Shown: positions 52,256 through 62,524, counted from the stretch's first letter. The stretch is DNA of 64,000 nt from Acetatifactor sp. (GCA_024693365.1 JAILLF010000037.1:124001-188000); one strand, 5' to 3'. A program made the numbers and translations. The notes: a model not told the origin generated them from the sequence alone.

Positions 52256-52317
52256 TTGCATTTCTTTTAAATGCGCGTATAATGTTAGATGACTAACAAA
52301 GATGTTAGTCATCTAAC
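52256..52317 (+). promoter_or_regulatory. Promoter and nested operator of the MarR-ABC operon
   Basis: TTGCAT (52256-52261), 16 bases, TATAAT (52278-52283). A perfect 14-bp inverted repeat GTTAGATGACTAAC / GTTAGTCATCTAAC (52284-52297 and 52304-52317, 6-base spacer) starts right at the -10 box and covers the transcript start. Each arm is itself palindromic (GTTAG/CTAAC), so up to two dimers may bind. The 3' arm is followed by TTTTT, so a hairpin terminator is an alternative role. Confidence 0.8.
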
Positions 52318-52385
52318 TTTTTGATTTATAAGCGAAATGGAGCGTTAATTTATCGCGAAGCGATTTCATTAAGAAAGGAGTTGTC

Positions 52386-52838
52386 ATGGCGGAGGAGCAA
52401 AAGCGTGCGATTGGTTTTGAACTGGGGATGATCAACAATCTGATCCGAAGGACTCTGAATCAGAGGTTTTCCGAGAATGGATTGGAAGACCTTGGCGGCG
52501 TTCAGGGACCGGTGATCGGTTACGTGTATCAAAACAGCCAGAAGCAGGACGTGTTTCAAAAGGACATTGAGAAGTGGTTTAAGATCCGGCGCTCCACGGC
52601 GACGGTGATGCTGCAGAACATGGAGCAAAAGGGACTGATCGTCAGGGTGCCCGTGCCCAATGACGGAAGGCTGAAAAAGATCGTTCTGACGGATAAGGCG
52701 AAGGATCGCCACATGCGCGTGAAGGATCAGATCGAGCGGTTCCACAAGGAACTGGAGGAAGGCATTTCTCCGGCAGAGAAAAAGCAATTTCTGGAGATCC
52801 TTGACCGCATCCGTGCGAACCTGGAGTCCGGCAGCTAA
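52386..52838 (+). CDS. MarR family transcriptional regulator
   Basis: A 150-residue winged-helix repressor. The HTH is in QKDIEKWFKIRRSTATVMLQNMEQKGLIVRVPVPNDGRLKKIVLTDKA, with the wing PNDGR...K as in typical MarR proteins. It is the first gene of an operon with two ABC exporter genes, a common arrangement in which the drug or signal binds MarR and releases the operon. The nested inverted repeat 69 bases upstream is the expected binding site. AGAAAGGAG precedes the ATG. Confidence 0.93.
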   Translation: MAEEQKRAIGFELGMINNLIRRTLNQRFSENGLEDLGGVQGPVIGYVYQNSQKQDVFQKDIEKWFKIRRSTATVMLQNMEQKGLIVRVPVPNDGRLKKIVLTDKAKDRHMRVKDQIERFHKELEEGISPAEKKQFLEILDRIRANLESGS

Positions 52839-52900
52839 GACCGCTTGCGCAAAAGGAATGAAAAAGGCAATTAAAGTGAAATACAAGAAAGGGTAACAAG

Positions 52901-54652
52901 ATGGTAAAGACGTTATTAAAACAAGTCAAGGAATTCAAGAAAGATTCCATCCTGACTCCATGTTTTATGATACTGGAGGTTTTGATGGAGACACTGATCC
53001 CCTTGCTCATGGGTTCCATCATCAACGACGGAATCGGGGCGGGGAACATGGCACACATTTATCTCATGGGCGGCGCGATGCTGATAGCGGCAGTGATGGG
53101 ACTGTATGCCGGCGCCATGGGCGGTAAGTACGGCGCGAGGGCGTCAACCGGTTTTGCGAAAAACTTGAGGGAAGCGATGTTTACGAGAATCCAGACCTTC
53201 TCCTTCGCAAACATTGATAAGTTCTCCACGGCAGGTCTCGTGACGAGACTGACCACGGACGTAAGCAATTTGCAGAATGCTTATCAGATGATCCTGCGCA
53301 TGTGCATCAGGGCGCCGTTTTCCCTGGTGATTGCCATGACTGCATCCTTCTTTGTAAGTCCAAGGATCGCAAGCATTTATCTTGTGGCAGTGGTGATTCT
53401 TGGAATCATTCTTGGCATTATTATGAAGTGTGCCATGAAGTATTTTTCCCGCTTGTTCGAGAAATATGACGCTCTGAACGAGAGCACGCAGGAAAACGTC
53501 AATGCGGCACGAGTGGTCAAAGCTTACGTGCGTGAGGATTATGAAATTGAAAAGTTTAAGAAGGCCAGCGGCGACGTGTATGACCTCGGCGTGAAGGCGG
53601 AGAAGATGATCATCTTAAACAGCCCCTTCATGCAGGCAACGGTTTACGCCTGTATCCTTCTCATCAGCTGGATCGGCGCGCACATGATCGTTTCCAGTGA
53701 ACTGAGACTTGGCGATCTTTCAACGCTTCTCGCATACTGCATGAACATATTGATGAACCTGATGATGCTCTCCATGGTATTCGTAATGATCACCATGAGC
53801 ATGGCCAGCGCAAAGCGTGTTAGTGAGGTCCTGACGGAGGAGCCCACGATCACGAATCCTGAGAACCCGGTCAAGAACGTGGCTGACGGCAGCATTGTGT
53901 TTGACCACGTGACGTTCCGCTATAATGAGCATTCCGAGACGCCCGTACTCGACGACGTTAACTTGAAGATCGCATCCGGTGAGACCATCGGCATCATTGG
54001 CGGTACCGGCAGTTCCAAGACGAGCCTTGTGAACCTGGTCAGCAGACTGTATGACGTCTCTCAGGGAACCGTTTTGGTTGGTGGAAGGGACGTAAGGTCC
54101 TATGACCTGGAAGTACTTAGAAACCAAGTTTCCGTAGTGCTTCAGAAGAATGAATTATTCTATGGAAGCATTATGGATAATCTTCGCTGGGGTGATGAGA
54201 AGGCAACTGACGAGGAGTGTAAGAGAGCGTGCCGCATGGCCTGCGCGGATGAATTCATCGAGAGAATGCCTCAGAAGTATGAGACCATCATCGAGCAGGG
54301 CGGCGCGAACGTATCCGGCGGACAGAAGCAGAGGCTTTGTATCGCAAGGGCGCTGTTAAAGAAGCCGAAGATTTTGATCCTGGATGACAGCACCAGCGCG
54401 TGCGATACGGCAACGGATGCAAAGATCAGAAAGGCATTTGCGGAGGAAATCCCGAATACCACGAAGCTGATCATTGCCCAGAGAATTGCCAGCGTGGAGC
54501 ATGCTGACCGCATCATCGTCATGAATGACGGTAAGGTGGATGGCATTGGCACCCATGAGGAATTGCTTGCAAATAACGCAATCTACCGCGAGGTCTACGA
54601 AGCACAGACAGGCGGTAACAGAGACTTTGATGAGAATGGAGGTGAGCACTAA
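52901..54652 (+). CDS. Heterodimeric ABC exporter, subunit 1 (non-canonical ATP site)
   Basis: A 583-residue half-transporter with six membrane segments (about residues 15-305) and a nucleotide-binding domain. Walker A is IGGTGSSKTSLVNLV, signature VSGGQKQRLCIARALL, and Walker B ends LILDDSTSA. The usual catalytic Glu after Walker B is Asp here, as in subunits such as BmrC or TM287 of heterodimeric exporters, so one of the two ATP sites is weak. It overlaps the next gene by one base. Likely a multidrug or peptide exporter; controlled by the MarR. Confidence 0.93.
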   Translation: MVKTLLKQVKEFKKDSILTPCFMILEVLMETLIPLLMGSIINDGIGAGNMAHIYLMGGAMLIAAVMGLYAGAMGGKYGARASTGFAKNLREAMFTRIQTFSFANIDKFSTAGLVTRLTTDVSNLQNAYQMILRMCIRAPFSLVIAMTASFFVSPRIASIYLVAVVILGIILGIIMKCAMKYFSRLFEKYDALNESTQENVNAARVVKAYVREDYEIEKFKKASGDVYDLGVKAEKMIILNSPFMQATVYACILLISWIGAHMIVSSELRLGDLSTLLAYCMNILMNLMMLSMVFVMITMSMASAKRVSEVLTEEPTITNPENPVKNVADGSIVFDHVTFRYNEHSETPVLDDVNLKIASGETIGIIGGTGSSKTSLVNLVSRLYDVSQGTVLVGGRDVRSYDLEVLRNQVSVVLQKNELFYGSIMDNLRWGDEKATDEECKRACRMACADEFIERMPQKYETIIEQGGANVSGGQKQRLCIARALLKKPKILILDDSTSACDTATDAKIRKAFAEEIPNTTKLIIAQRIASVEHADRIIVMNDGKVDGIGTHEELLANNAIYREVYEAQTGGNRDFDENGGEH

Positions 54653-56640
54653 TGGCAGTTAAGAGACCGGAACCTATGATGAAAATGGGCGGCGGCCGCG
54701 GCCCGGGAAGCAGACCCCCCAGAGGCGTAAAGGGAGCCAAGGTAGAGAATGCCGGAAAGATCTTTAAGCGATTAGTGGCTTACGTAGGAAAGTATTACTG
54801 GTTCCATTGGATCGTGGTGGCTGTCTGCATTGTGGGAAGCGTATTGGCGAACCTGCAGGGTACCATGTTTACGCAAAGCTTGATTGACGATCACATTAAA
54901 CCCTTATATGCGGCGGCTCAAAATGGCGCCGATCCGGATTATGCGGGACTGCTTCACGCGATGATGCGCGTCGTGATCTTTTACGCACTCGGCATCGCAT
55001 GTACCTACACCCAGGCGCGCGTTCTTTTGGTCGTGACCCAGGGTACCATGAAACGTCTTCGTAACGAAATGTTTGAGCACATGGAAAAGCTCCCCATCAA
55101 GTATTTTGACACGCACGCTCATGGAGACGTGATGTCACTTTACACCAACGACGTGGACACCATGCGCCAGATGATCAGCCAGAGTATGCCGCAGATGTTC
55201 AACTCGATCATCACCGTGGTCGGCACCTTTATCGCCATGATCGCGCTGAGCGTTCCCCTGACGGGACTCACCATTTTGATGGTGCTCGTAATGCTCTTTA
55301 CCTCTGGTAAGATTGCAGGACTTTCCGGCAAGAATTTCATTGCGCAGCAAAGAAATCTCGGCATCGTGAATGGTTACATCGAAGAGATGATGAGCGGCCA
55401 GAAGGTAATCAAGGTTTTCTGTCACGAAGATCGTGCCCTTCAGGATTTCAAGGAACTGAACAATGACCTCTTCGACAGTGCCTACAAGGCAAACAAGTTT
55501 GCGAACATCATGATGCCCATCAACGCACAGCTCGGTACCGTTTCCTACGTGCTCTGTGCCTGCGTCGGCGGCGTCCTGGCGATCAGTGTCGGTGAAACAG
55601 GATTCTTTGGTCTGTCCGTCGGCAGTCTGGTGGCTTTCCTGACGTTGAACAGAAGCTTTAACATGCCCATCAATCAGGTGAGCATGCAGATGAACTCCAT
55701 CGTTATGGCAATGGCCGGAGCGAAGAGAGTATTTGACCTGCTGGATGAAAAGCCTGAAGTTGACGAGGGTTACGTAACGCTTGTCAGCGTTAAGAAGACG
55801 AATACGGATCAGATCGCAGAGGTCTTGGAAGAGACCAACGAGCGTACCGGACTTTGGGCATGGAAGCATACGCATCAGGCAGACGGAAGCGTTACCTACG
55901 TGCCGCTTCAGGGTGAGGTGGTATTTGACGGCGTGGACTTTGGCTACAACGATGACAAGATGGTTTTGCATGACATTAAGCTCTTTGCAAAGCCCGGACA
56001 GAAAATCGCGTTTGTAGGTTCCACCGGCGCCGGCAAGACGACCATCATGAATCTGATCAACCGTTTTTATGACATTCAGGACGGTAAGATCCGCTACGAC
56101 GGCATCAACGTCAACAAGATCAAGAAGGCGGATCTCAGAAGGTCGCTGGGCATCGTTTTGCAGGAGACGAACCTGTTCACCGCAAGCGTTAAGGAAAACA
56201 TCCGTTTCGGCAAGCTGGATGCGACGGACGAGGAAGTCATTGCGGCTGCGAGGCTGGCAAATGCGGATACGTTTATCAGACAGTTGCCTGACGGTTACGA
56301 CACCGTGTTGACCGGCAACGGCGCAAACTTAAGCCAAGGCCAGAGGCAGCTCCTTGCGATCGCCCGCGCGGCGATTGCGGATCCGCCGGTACTGATCCTG
56401 GATGAGGCAACCTCCTCCATCGATACCAGAACGGAGAGGATCGTGCAGGACGGCATGGATAAGCTGATGCATGGCAGAACAACGTTTGTCATCGCACACA
56501 GACTCTCGACGATCCAGAACAGCGACTGCATCATGGTTATGGAGCAGGGACGCATCATCGAAAGAGGCAATCACGAGGAGCTGCTTGCGGAAAAAGGCAA
56601 GTATTATCAGCTGTATACCGGAAAAACGGTTTCGGCATAA
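54652..56640 (+). CDS. Heterodimeric ABC exporter, subunit 2 (canonical ATP site)
   Basis: A 662-residue half-transporter. The N-terminus has a Gly/Arg/Pro-rich cytosolic extension (residues about 5-30), then six membrane segments, then the ATPase: GSTGAGKTTIMNLINRF, LSQGQRQLLAIARA and LILDEATSSIDT, the last with the canonical Glu. There is an insertion of about 45 residues between membrane and ATPase domains (VSVKKTNTDQIAEVLEE...), as in the BmrD/YheH group. It pairs with subunit 1; start and stop overlap by one base (TAATG). Confidence 0.93.
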   Translation: MAVKRPEPMMKMGGGRGPGSRPPRGVKGAKVENAGKIFKRLVAYVGKYYWFHWIVVAVCIVGSVLANLQGTMFTQSLIDDHIKPLYAAAQNGADPDYAGLLHAMMRVVIFYALGIACTYTQARVLLVVTQGTMKRLRNEMFEHMEKLPIKYFDTHAHGDVMSLYTNDVDTMRQMISQSMPQMFNSIITVVGTFIAMIALSVPLTGLTILMVLVMLFTSGKIAGLSGKNFIAQQRNLGIVNGYIEEMMSGQKVIKVFCHEDRALQDFKELNNDLFDSAYKANKFANIMMPINAQLGTVSYVLCACVGGVLAISVGETGFFGLSVGSLVAFLTLNRSFNMPINQVSMQMNSIVMAMAGAKRVFDLLDEKPEVDEGYVTLVSVKKTNTDQIAEVLEETNERTGLWAWKHTHQADGSVTYVPLQGEVVFDGVDFGYNDDKMVLHDIKLFAKPGQKIAFVGSTGAGKTTIMNLINRFYDIQDGKIRYDGINVNKIKKADLRRSLGIVLQETNLFTASVKENIRFGKLDATDEEVIAAARLANADTFIRQLPDGYDTVLTGNGANLSQGQRQLLAIARAAIADPPVLILDEATSSIDTRTERIVQDGMDKLMHGRTTFVIAHRLSTIQNSDCIMVMEQGRIIERGNHEELLAEKGKYYQLYTGKTVSA

Positions 56641-56651
56641 GCGTGTATCTT

Positions 56652-56684
56652 AAGGACTGTGATAATCATTCACAGTCCTTTTTT
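56652..56684 (+). terminator. Rho-independent terminator
   Basis: An 11-bp perfect stem (AAGGACTGTGA/TCACAGTCCTT) with a 7-base loop and TTTTT, ending the exporter operon. Confidence 0.92.
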
Positions 56685-56817
56685 GAGAAAACAAATTCTC
56701 CCCGACTGTTGTTTGTCAAAAAAATTTGTCGTTCATCCAAAAGTGATGGCGTAAGGAAAAATTGCGTGCTAGTATTATTTTGAAACATACGTTACCAGTT
56801 AAAAAGGAGGAAAATAG

Positions 56818-59800
56818 ATGCGTGGCAAAGTACCGAAACTAATTTTATGTATTTTGTGTATTATCTTAACGGGCGTGTTTGGGGGATCGCAAGTGAAAGC
56901 GGCCCTTATGCCCGGCATTGGGGAAACAACGGAGAAAATCTTTACGGATCCCAATGGAAATCAAGTTGTTTTTCGATTGCAGGATAGCTGGAGCGGGGGA
57001 TACAACGTCGCGGTCACGGTGGAAAACCATGGAGAAATCGCGATGGATAATTGGGCGATTTCCGTGGTGAGCGCAGAAAACGTAAGTAACGTATGGAATG
57101 CCTGCATTAAAGAACGTGAGGGCAACCAATATCTTATTTCTGGAGCTGATTACAATCGGAACGTCCAGGCAGGGCAGTCGGTGGAATTTGGATATGCCGT
57201 GTCGGGAGATTTTGTTGCTCTTCCGGACGAGTGTTCATTTTTGGGAACCGGAGAGGAAACAGTTGATGAAGTAGCGGTTGTATATACGCTTTATTCGGAT
57301 TGGGGCAGCGGGTTTAATGCTGCAATGGAAGTAAAAAATAACTCAGGCTCGGTTATTTCGGATTGGACGTTGGAATTTGATTTTTCCAGAACCATTACTT
57401 CCGTTAGCAATGCCGTAATTGAAAAGCATGAAGGAAATCATTACGTTATACGGAATGCAGGATATAATGCTTTGTTTGAAGAGGGCCAGGTTTTGAATAT
57501 TGGCATCAATGGATCTGGCGGAGCGTCTTCGGACGAACCTGCGAATTTTGTACTGTCGCGCAGCACAATCGTAAAGCAGCCGATCGAAGAGATATCGAAT
57601 GTTGCCGTGGTGGAAGAAGCGTTGGCGAACCTCCAAATAGGTTTTCAGGGAAAGGATTCCGCGCAATCCGTAACACAAAACGTTCTTCTTCCCGCAACGC
57701 CTCAATTTACAAGCGGGCAATATGACAATGTTGCCATTCGCTGGTCAAGTTCAAATGAAGAGTTGATTTCTGCCAGTGGAACAGTGAATCGACCATACGA
57801 GGAATCGGAATGGGTTACTCTTACGGTAACGATTTCCCTGGAAGAGGCATCTGTCAGTAAAGAGTATCAGCTGAAAGTTGTCAAGAGTCTATATGATGAT
57901 TACAGCACGGATTATATAGAGGATTATGATTGTTACGAGTATTTGTATGAGTTTAATGATTGGGAGATCGAGGGTAGTTTTCAGATATACGAAAATGACG
58001 AAGGATATATGGATTATCTGATTGGTTCTTATACCGACATGATTCTTGAGTCGCCGGATGAAGTATTGCTTTCGTTATATCATTTGAAGACACTGATGGG
58101 CATCAGTGATCCGGCAACAGAGTTGGAGTATGTTGGAACCGTCAGCGATGGGGAAATTATCCGGCATGAATTTAGACAGGTTTATCAAGGCGCGATTGTT
58201 CAAGGCGGTGGCATTTACGTTGTAACCGACATGCAAGGCATCACGCGGTTGGTTAACAGTAGCTTTGTCCAAAATCTCAGTCTCGACGTGAATCCAACCA
58301 TCACTTCCGAAGATGCCGGAAGCGTTGTCAACGCGGGTTATTCGGACGTAAAGCCCGAAGGACTGTATGTTTATCTGCAAGGCGGAAATCCGGTACTGGC
58401 GTGGAGATTTTGTGGACAAAACGCGGCTTCGCGGAGCTGCGTCATCTACGTCAGTGCCAATGACGGAAGAATCCTAAATGACGCAAGCAACGTACAGGAG
58501 TACAGAGTTGACGGCGAAGAGGAGATGGAGGGCTACTATCTGGACTACCGTCAGAATGAATATGACGAGTACGTGTATTATCTTCAGGATTCAATCCGCA
58601 ACGTCACTGCGTATCATTGGCAGAATTCCAATGATTACCTGGAAATGCCCGTAAGCTGGCCGGAGAATGGCTCATGGGATGAATTCAACATGGCGAACTA
58701 TTCTGAGGAATACAGAAACGTTATTGATGCTTACGATTATTTTTATGACACTTTTTCCAGACGTGGCATGGATGGCAAAAACTGTCCCGTTTATTTGTTT
58801 GTCGGGTTGTTGGATGACAATGCATATCATGACTTAAACAGCAGTAACGTTCACTGTATTGAGATTGGTAATTCTTATTGGGATTCCATGGAAACCATGA
58901 TACACGAGTTCACGCACGGAATTGTATGGGAAGAAACACAGTTGCATAACAGGAGCGTTTTATATGCTGCAGCCATTAATGAAGCCTATGCTGACATTTT
59001 TGGCGAGCTTTATGATGGAAGCCCAAACTGGAGTAATCCGACGCGCGATTTTACAACTTTGCCTACTGACGTTACGGAGTGTCATGAACTTGGCAGAATT
59101 GTTGTCTATGCAGCGTATTACATGCACTCTCACGGACTGCCCGTGAATAGAATGGAAAAACTTTGGTACAGAAGTCTGTGCCTTGGATATGCTGAAAACC
59201 AGAATTCCTTTGCAAACGTAAGAAAGAACGTCCTTGGGGCGGCCACTTTGCTTGGATTTTCTTCGGAGGAATGTGGCATTATCATAGAAGCATTTAATAC
59301 TGCCGGAATTAGCGGAAGCGGAACTGGTACAACCGGAACAAATACGCTCTCGGGAATGGTTGTGGTTGCTGATTTGGACAACGTATTATATAATAATTCT
59401 AAATTAGAGGGCGTGGCGGCTACTTTGAAAAAGGGCACGGTAGGAACGGTTGTTGCGGAAGCAGTCACGGACGTCGATGGCACTTTTACCATGATCGGCT
59501 TATTGCCTGGAACCTATACGCTCACCTTAACCAAAAACGGTTATCTCTCCGTGGACGTGCATGTCAAGATACAAGGAGTCAATGGCGCACATTTTATTCA
59601 GACGGTAGAGATGATTTCCAATTCCTATCTTGGAGACGGAACGGCAAGCGGAGTGATTTCTGACGCTGCTACGGGAACCGGCGTGGCGGGACTGACGCTG
59701 ATTGTCAGAAAGGGAATGAGCGGAACGACGCCTTCCTTTACGACGGTTGCAACGGCAGAAACGACGGCAGGCGGAGTTTATACCTTAGAGGGGCTGCCTG

Positions 59801-60375
59801 CAGGAAATTATTGCGTGGAGATCAAAGATAACAGGGCTGGCATGCCTACGTCTAACAGATACGTATCCAACAGTTTTAACGTTAAAGTTTTAGGTGGAAA
59901 AACCATCGGAAATCAGAATGCCACGGTTTCTACCAGGATGATGATGGGACAACTTAGAATCGTTTTGGAGTGGGGAGAAAAGCCCAGAGACATGGATTCA
60001 CATTTTTATGTTCCAATGCCTACTGGTGGCTGGTATGAGGTCTACTTTGGAAACAAGAGATATGAAGACTCTGACAGGACGCTGATCGCCATGTTGGACG
60101 TGGATGATACCACTTCTTATGGACCAGAGACGACGACTCTATACGTTCCGTCCAATGGTGATTTCTATTTTTCGGTTTACAACTGGTCGGGGGAGACAGG
60201 CATAAACAATTCTAATGCTACGGTAAAGGTTTATGCGGAAGCCAAAAACGTTCCGGCATACGTCTTCTCAATACCGACGAATGCAACGGATTACAGGTGG
60301 TGGAGAGTGTTTAAGTATGACGGCTCAAGCAGAAAGGTATTACCAATCAATGAATTTGCGGAATCGGGAAAATAA
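56818..60375 (+). CDS. Secreted M4 (thermolysin-like) metalloprotease with two CBM2-type domains
   Basis: A 1185-residue protein with a signal peptide (about 1-30). Two CBM2-like domains follow (about 40-140 and 150-255; YNVAVTVENHGEIAMDNWAIS, FNAAMEVKNNSGSVISDWTLE), then an Ig-like domain (about 265-350), a propeptide/PepSY-like region (about 410-550) and an M4 peptidase (about 590-840). The zinc site is HEFTH (696-700) with Glu in INEAYADIFG (about 722), and the catalytic His is probably at 756 in CHELGRIV. Two carboxypeptidase-regulatory-like beta domains and a C-terminal DUF2135/YfaP-like domain follow (GEKPRDMDSHFYVP). A proteolytic enzyme with cellulose-binding modules is unusual. The next gene overlaps its end by 26 bases. 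TTAAAAAGGAGG precedes the ATG. Confidence 0.9.
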   Translation: MRGKVPKLILCILCIILTGVFGGSQVKAALMPGIGETTEKIFTDPNGNQVVFRLQDSWSGGYNVAVTVENHGEIAMDNWAISVVSAENVSNVWNACIKEREGNQYLISGADYNRNVQAGQSVEFGYAVSGDFVALPDECSFLGTGEETVDEVAVVYTLYSDWGSGFNAAMEVKNNSGSVISDWTLEFDFSRTITSVSNAVIEKHEGNHYVIRNAGYNALFEEGQVLNIGINGSGGASSDEPANFVLSRSTIVKQPIEEISNVAVVEEALANLQIGFQGKDSAQSVTQNVLLPATPQFTSGQYDNVAIRWSSSNEELISASGTVNRPYEESEWVTLTVTISLEEASVSKEYQLKVVKSLYDDYSTDYIEDYDCYEYLYEFNDWEIEGSFQIYENDEGYMDYLIGSYTDMILESPDEVLLSLYHLKTLMGISDPATELEYVGTVSDGEIIRHEFRQVYQGAIVQGGGIYVVTDMQGITRLVNSSFVQNLSLDVNPTITSEDAGSVVNAGYSDVKPEGLYVYLQGGNPVLAWRFCGQNAASRSCVIYVSANDGRILNDASNVQEYRVDGEEEMEGYYLDYRQNEYDEYVYYLQDSIRNVTAYHWQNSNDYLEMPVSWPENGSWDEFNMANYSEEYRNVIDAYDYFYDTFSRRGMDGKNCPVYLFVGLLDDNAYHDLNSSNVHCIEIGNSYWDSMETMIHEFTHGIVWEETQLHNRSVLYAAAINEAYADIFGELYDGSPNWSNPTRDFTTLPTDVTECHELGRIVVYAAYYMHSHGLPVNRMEKLWYRSLCLGYAENQNSFANVRKNVLGAATLLGFSSEECGIIIEAFNTAGISGSGTGTTGTNTLSGMVVVADLDNVLYNNSKLEGVAATLKKGTVGTVVAEAVTDVDGTFTMIGLLPGTYTLTLTKNGYLSVDVHVKIQGVNGAHFIQTVEMISNSYLGDGTASGVISDAATGTGVAGLTLIVRKGMSGTTPSFTTVATAETTAGGVYTLEGLPAGNYCVEIKDNRAGMPTSNRYVSNSFNVKVLGGKTIGNQNATVSTRMMMGQLRIVLEWGEKPRDMDSHFYVPMPTGGWYEVYFGNKRYEDSDRTLIAMLDVDDTTSYGPETTTLYVPSNGDFYFSVYNWSGETGINNSNATVKVYAEAKNVPAYVFSIPTNATDYRWWRVFKYDGSSRKVLPINEFAESGK

Positions 60376-61084
60376 AATAAGTAGGGGCTGGAAGGTCTTG
60401 ATACTGGCGTTTGCGCTTACGTGCTTGCTGTCGGGATGCAATCATGCCAATAAAAACGGGGTATATGCGTCATGCGTTGGTCAGGCAGAGAGCGCATTAG
60501 AGACATTATATGGTGCATCCCCGGTCAGTGATCAGGATTATGCGAAGCTGACGGAGGCTGGACAGATTCTGCCGGGACAATTTATGCCAAGGGAAGATGG
60601 CGGAAGCTATGTCGAGTACAAAGCCGTGGAAACGGAAAAAATCGGAAAGAAGTATGGCGGAGAGCTGAAGGATGCGTTTCATTATCTTCATCAGACAAAG
60701 AACGAAGAGCTGAGCATTACGATTCTTGAGTATGCAGACGAGGAAGCGGCAAAGACGTATGAAAAAAAAGAGAGCGACGTCTTTGCAAAGACTGCGCGAA
60801 GATTTCGTACGGATTCGGAGAATGCCAATCTGGAGTTTGGGTTTGAAGAAGATGATAATGGTTTCTTTTATGCTTATCAGCCGATGGATTCCCAGATCCT
60901 TTCCGTCCATGGCTGCAAGCTGTCAGGTAGCGTTTTAACCATCCTTAGTTTTCAAGGGGATGCAAGGGAAGCCGGGGAGCGGTTGGACGCTTTGCTTCAA
61001 AAGATTGGCTGGGGAGCGCTTCAAAGCCATGAAATGCAAAAAGGAACAGAGGACAAACAATCCCGAAGCTTTCAAAGTAATTGA
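60350..61084 (+). CDS. Lipoprotein of unknown function, coupled to the M4 protease
   Basis: About 244 residues from the ATG at 60350, which overlaps the last 26 bases of the protease gene. The signal ends CLLSGC. The mature part has no recognisable domain, with a hydrophilic N-terminal half, then KDAFHYLHQTKNEELSITILEY and VLTILSFQGDAREAGERLDALL. The translational overlap suggests that it works with the protease, for example as an inhibitor, folding factor or membrane tether; this is inference. The frame extends further upstream, but only within the protease gene. Confidence 0.75.
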   Translation: MNLRNRENKISRGWKVLILAFALTCLLSGCNHANKNGVYASCVGQAESALETLYGASPVSDQDYAKLTEAGQILPGQFMPREDGGSYVEYKAVETEKIGKKYGGELKDAFHYLHQTKNEELSITILEYADEEAAKTYEKKESDVFAKTARRFRTDSENANLEFGFEEDDNGFFYAYQPMDSQILSVHGCKLSGSVLTILSFQGDAREAGERLDALLQKIGWGALQSHEMQKGTEDKQSRSFQSN

Positions 61085-61099
61085 ATCACTTGAGTTTTT

Positions 61100-61135
61100 G
61101 GCCGCTTTGGTTCTTGGAAATCAAAGCGGCCTTTT
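61100..61135 (+). terminator. Rho-independent terminator
   Basis: A 10-bp perfect stem (GGCCGCTTTG/CAAAGCGGCC) with a 12-base loop, followed by TTTT. Confidence 0.9.
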
Positions 61136-61237
61136 GATTTCTGTTTACGTTTATGCGGTTTCGAGGTAAAATAAGATCATGAGCAGGGCATTGTGAGAGT
61201 TCTGCGAAGAAAGAATCAGGGAAAGCGAGGAAGGGTG

Positions 61238-62485
61238 ATGGAGAAAATATCACCGACGGAGCGCTTTTTGCGCTATGTGAAGATTAACACGCAGTCAGAC
61301 GAAAATTCGGCGACAAGCCCCAGTACGGCGAAGCAGCATGACTTAGCGAAGGTGTTGACAGCGGAACTCAAGGAGATGGGAGCAAAGGAGATCACGTATG
61401 ATAAGAAGCACTGCTACGTGTATGCAACCATTCCTGCAACGCCCGGGTATGAGAAGGCACCGACGCTTGGATTGATCGCCCATATGGATACGTCCCCGGC
61501 CGTGACGGGAGCGGGCGTGAAGCCCAGACTGATCAGGAAATATGACGGAAAGGACATTGTGCTGAATAAGAAAAAGCAAATTGTCATGAAAGTGGAGGAA
61601 TTCCCGGAGCTGGCGGAGTTAAAAGGGGAGTCTCTGATCGTAACGGACGGCACGACGCTCCTTGGGGCGGATGATAAGGCGGGCGTGGCTGAAATTATGA
61701 CCATGGCGGCGTTCTTGATCAAATATCCGGAGATCGGGCACGGAAAGATCCGGATCGGATTTACCCCGGATGAAGAGATTGGAAGAGGTCCGGATTACTT
61801 TGACGTAAAGCTTTTTGGCGCGGATTACGCTTATACCGTGGACGGAGGCGCCTTGGGAGAGCTGGAGTATGAGAATTTTAACGCGGCGGGGGCGAAACTC
61901 ATTGTAAACGGCAGAAATACCCATCCGGGAAGCGCTAAGGGGAAGATGATCAATTCCATTTTGATCGCCCAGGAATTTCAGGGCATGCTTCCGGTCTTTG
62001 AGAATCCAATCTATACGGAGGGGTACGAAGGCTTTTATCATTTGGACGGGATAAGCGGCAACGTGGAGCATACGATCTGTGAGTATATCATCCGCGATCA
62101 TGACAGAAAGCTTTTTGAAAAAAAGAAGCAGTTCTTTGCGGAATGCGCGGAGTTCCTGAATAAAAAATACGGAGAGGACGTTGTCGTCACGGAGATCAAG
62201 GATTCGTATTATAACATGCGGGAGGTCATAGAACCCAATTTGCATCTTGTGGAAACGGCAAAGACCTCAATGGAAGAGCTTGGGATTGTTCCTAAGGTCG
62301 TGCCGATCCGCGGCGGCACGGATGGCGCGAGGCTGTCTTTCCTTGGACTTCCCTGTCCGAATCTTTGTACGGGCGGCGCAAACTATCACAGCAGGTTTGA
62401 GTACGTGCACGTGCAGGGCATGGAAAAAACGGCGGAACTTTTGGTAAGGATTGTGGAAGCTTACGCAAAACGGGAGAAAACTTGA
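61238..62485 (+). CDS. pepT: Peptidase T (tripeptide aminopeptidase)
   Basis: A 415-residue cytosolic M20B zinc peptidase that removes the N-terminal residue of tripeptides. Start at 61238 (GAGGAAGGGTG upstream; a longer frame exists). Family parts: [18 protein letters not shown] with the first zinc His and Asp, [15 protein letters not shown] with the bridging Asp, [16 protein letters not shown] with the catalytic Glu pair, and the C-terminal [22 protein letters not shown]. Length matches PepT (about 408). A single-gene unit with a terminator after it. Confidence 0.95.
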   Translation: MEKISPTERFLRYVKINTQSDENSATSPSTAKQHDLAKVLTAELKEMGAKEITYDKKHCYVYATIPATPGYEKAPTLGLIAHMDTSPAVTGAGVKPRLIRKYDGKDIVLNKKKQIVMKVEEFPELAELKGESLIVTDGTTLLGADDKAGVAEIMTMAAFLIKYPEIGHGKIRIGFTPDEEIGRGPDYFDVKLFGADYAYTVDGGALGELEYENFNAAGAKLIVNGRNTHPGSAKGKMINSILIAQEFQGMLPVFENPIYTEGYEGFYHLDGISGNVEHTICEYIIRDHDRKLFEKKKQFFAECAEFLNKKYGEDVVVTEIKDSYYNMREVIEPNLHLVETAKTSMEELGIVPKVVPIRGGTDGARLSFLGLPCPNLCTGGANYHSRFEYVHVQGMEKTAELLVRIVEAYAKREKT

Positions 62486-62524
62486 AATATGACTACGTGC
62501 TTGTTATTTGAATAAAGACGTGTT

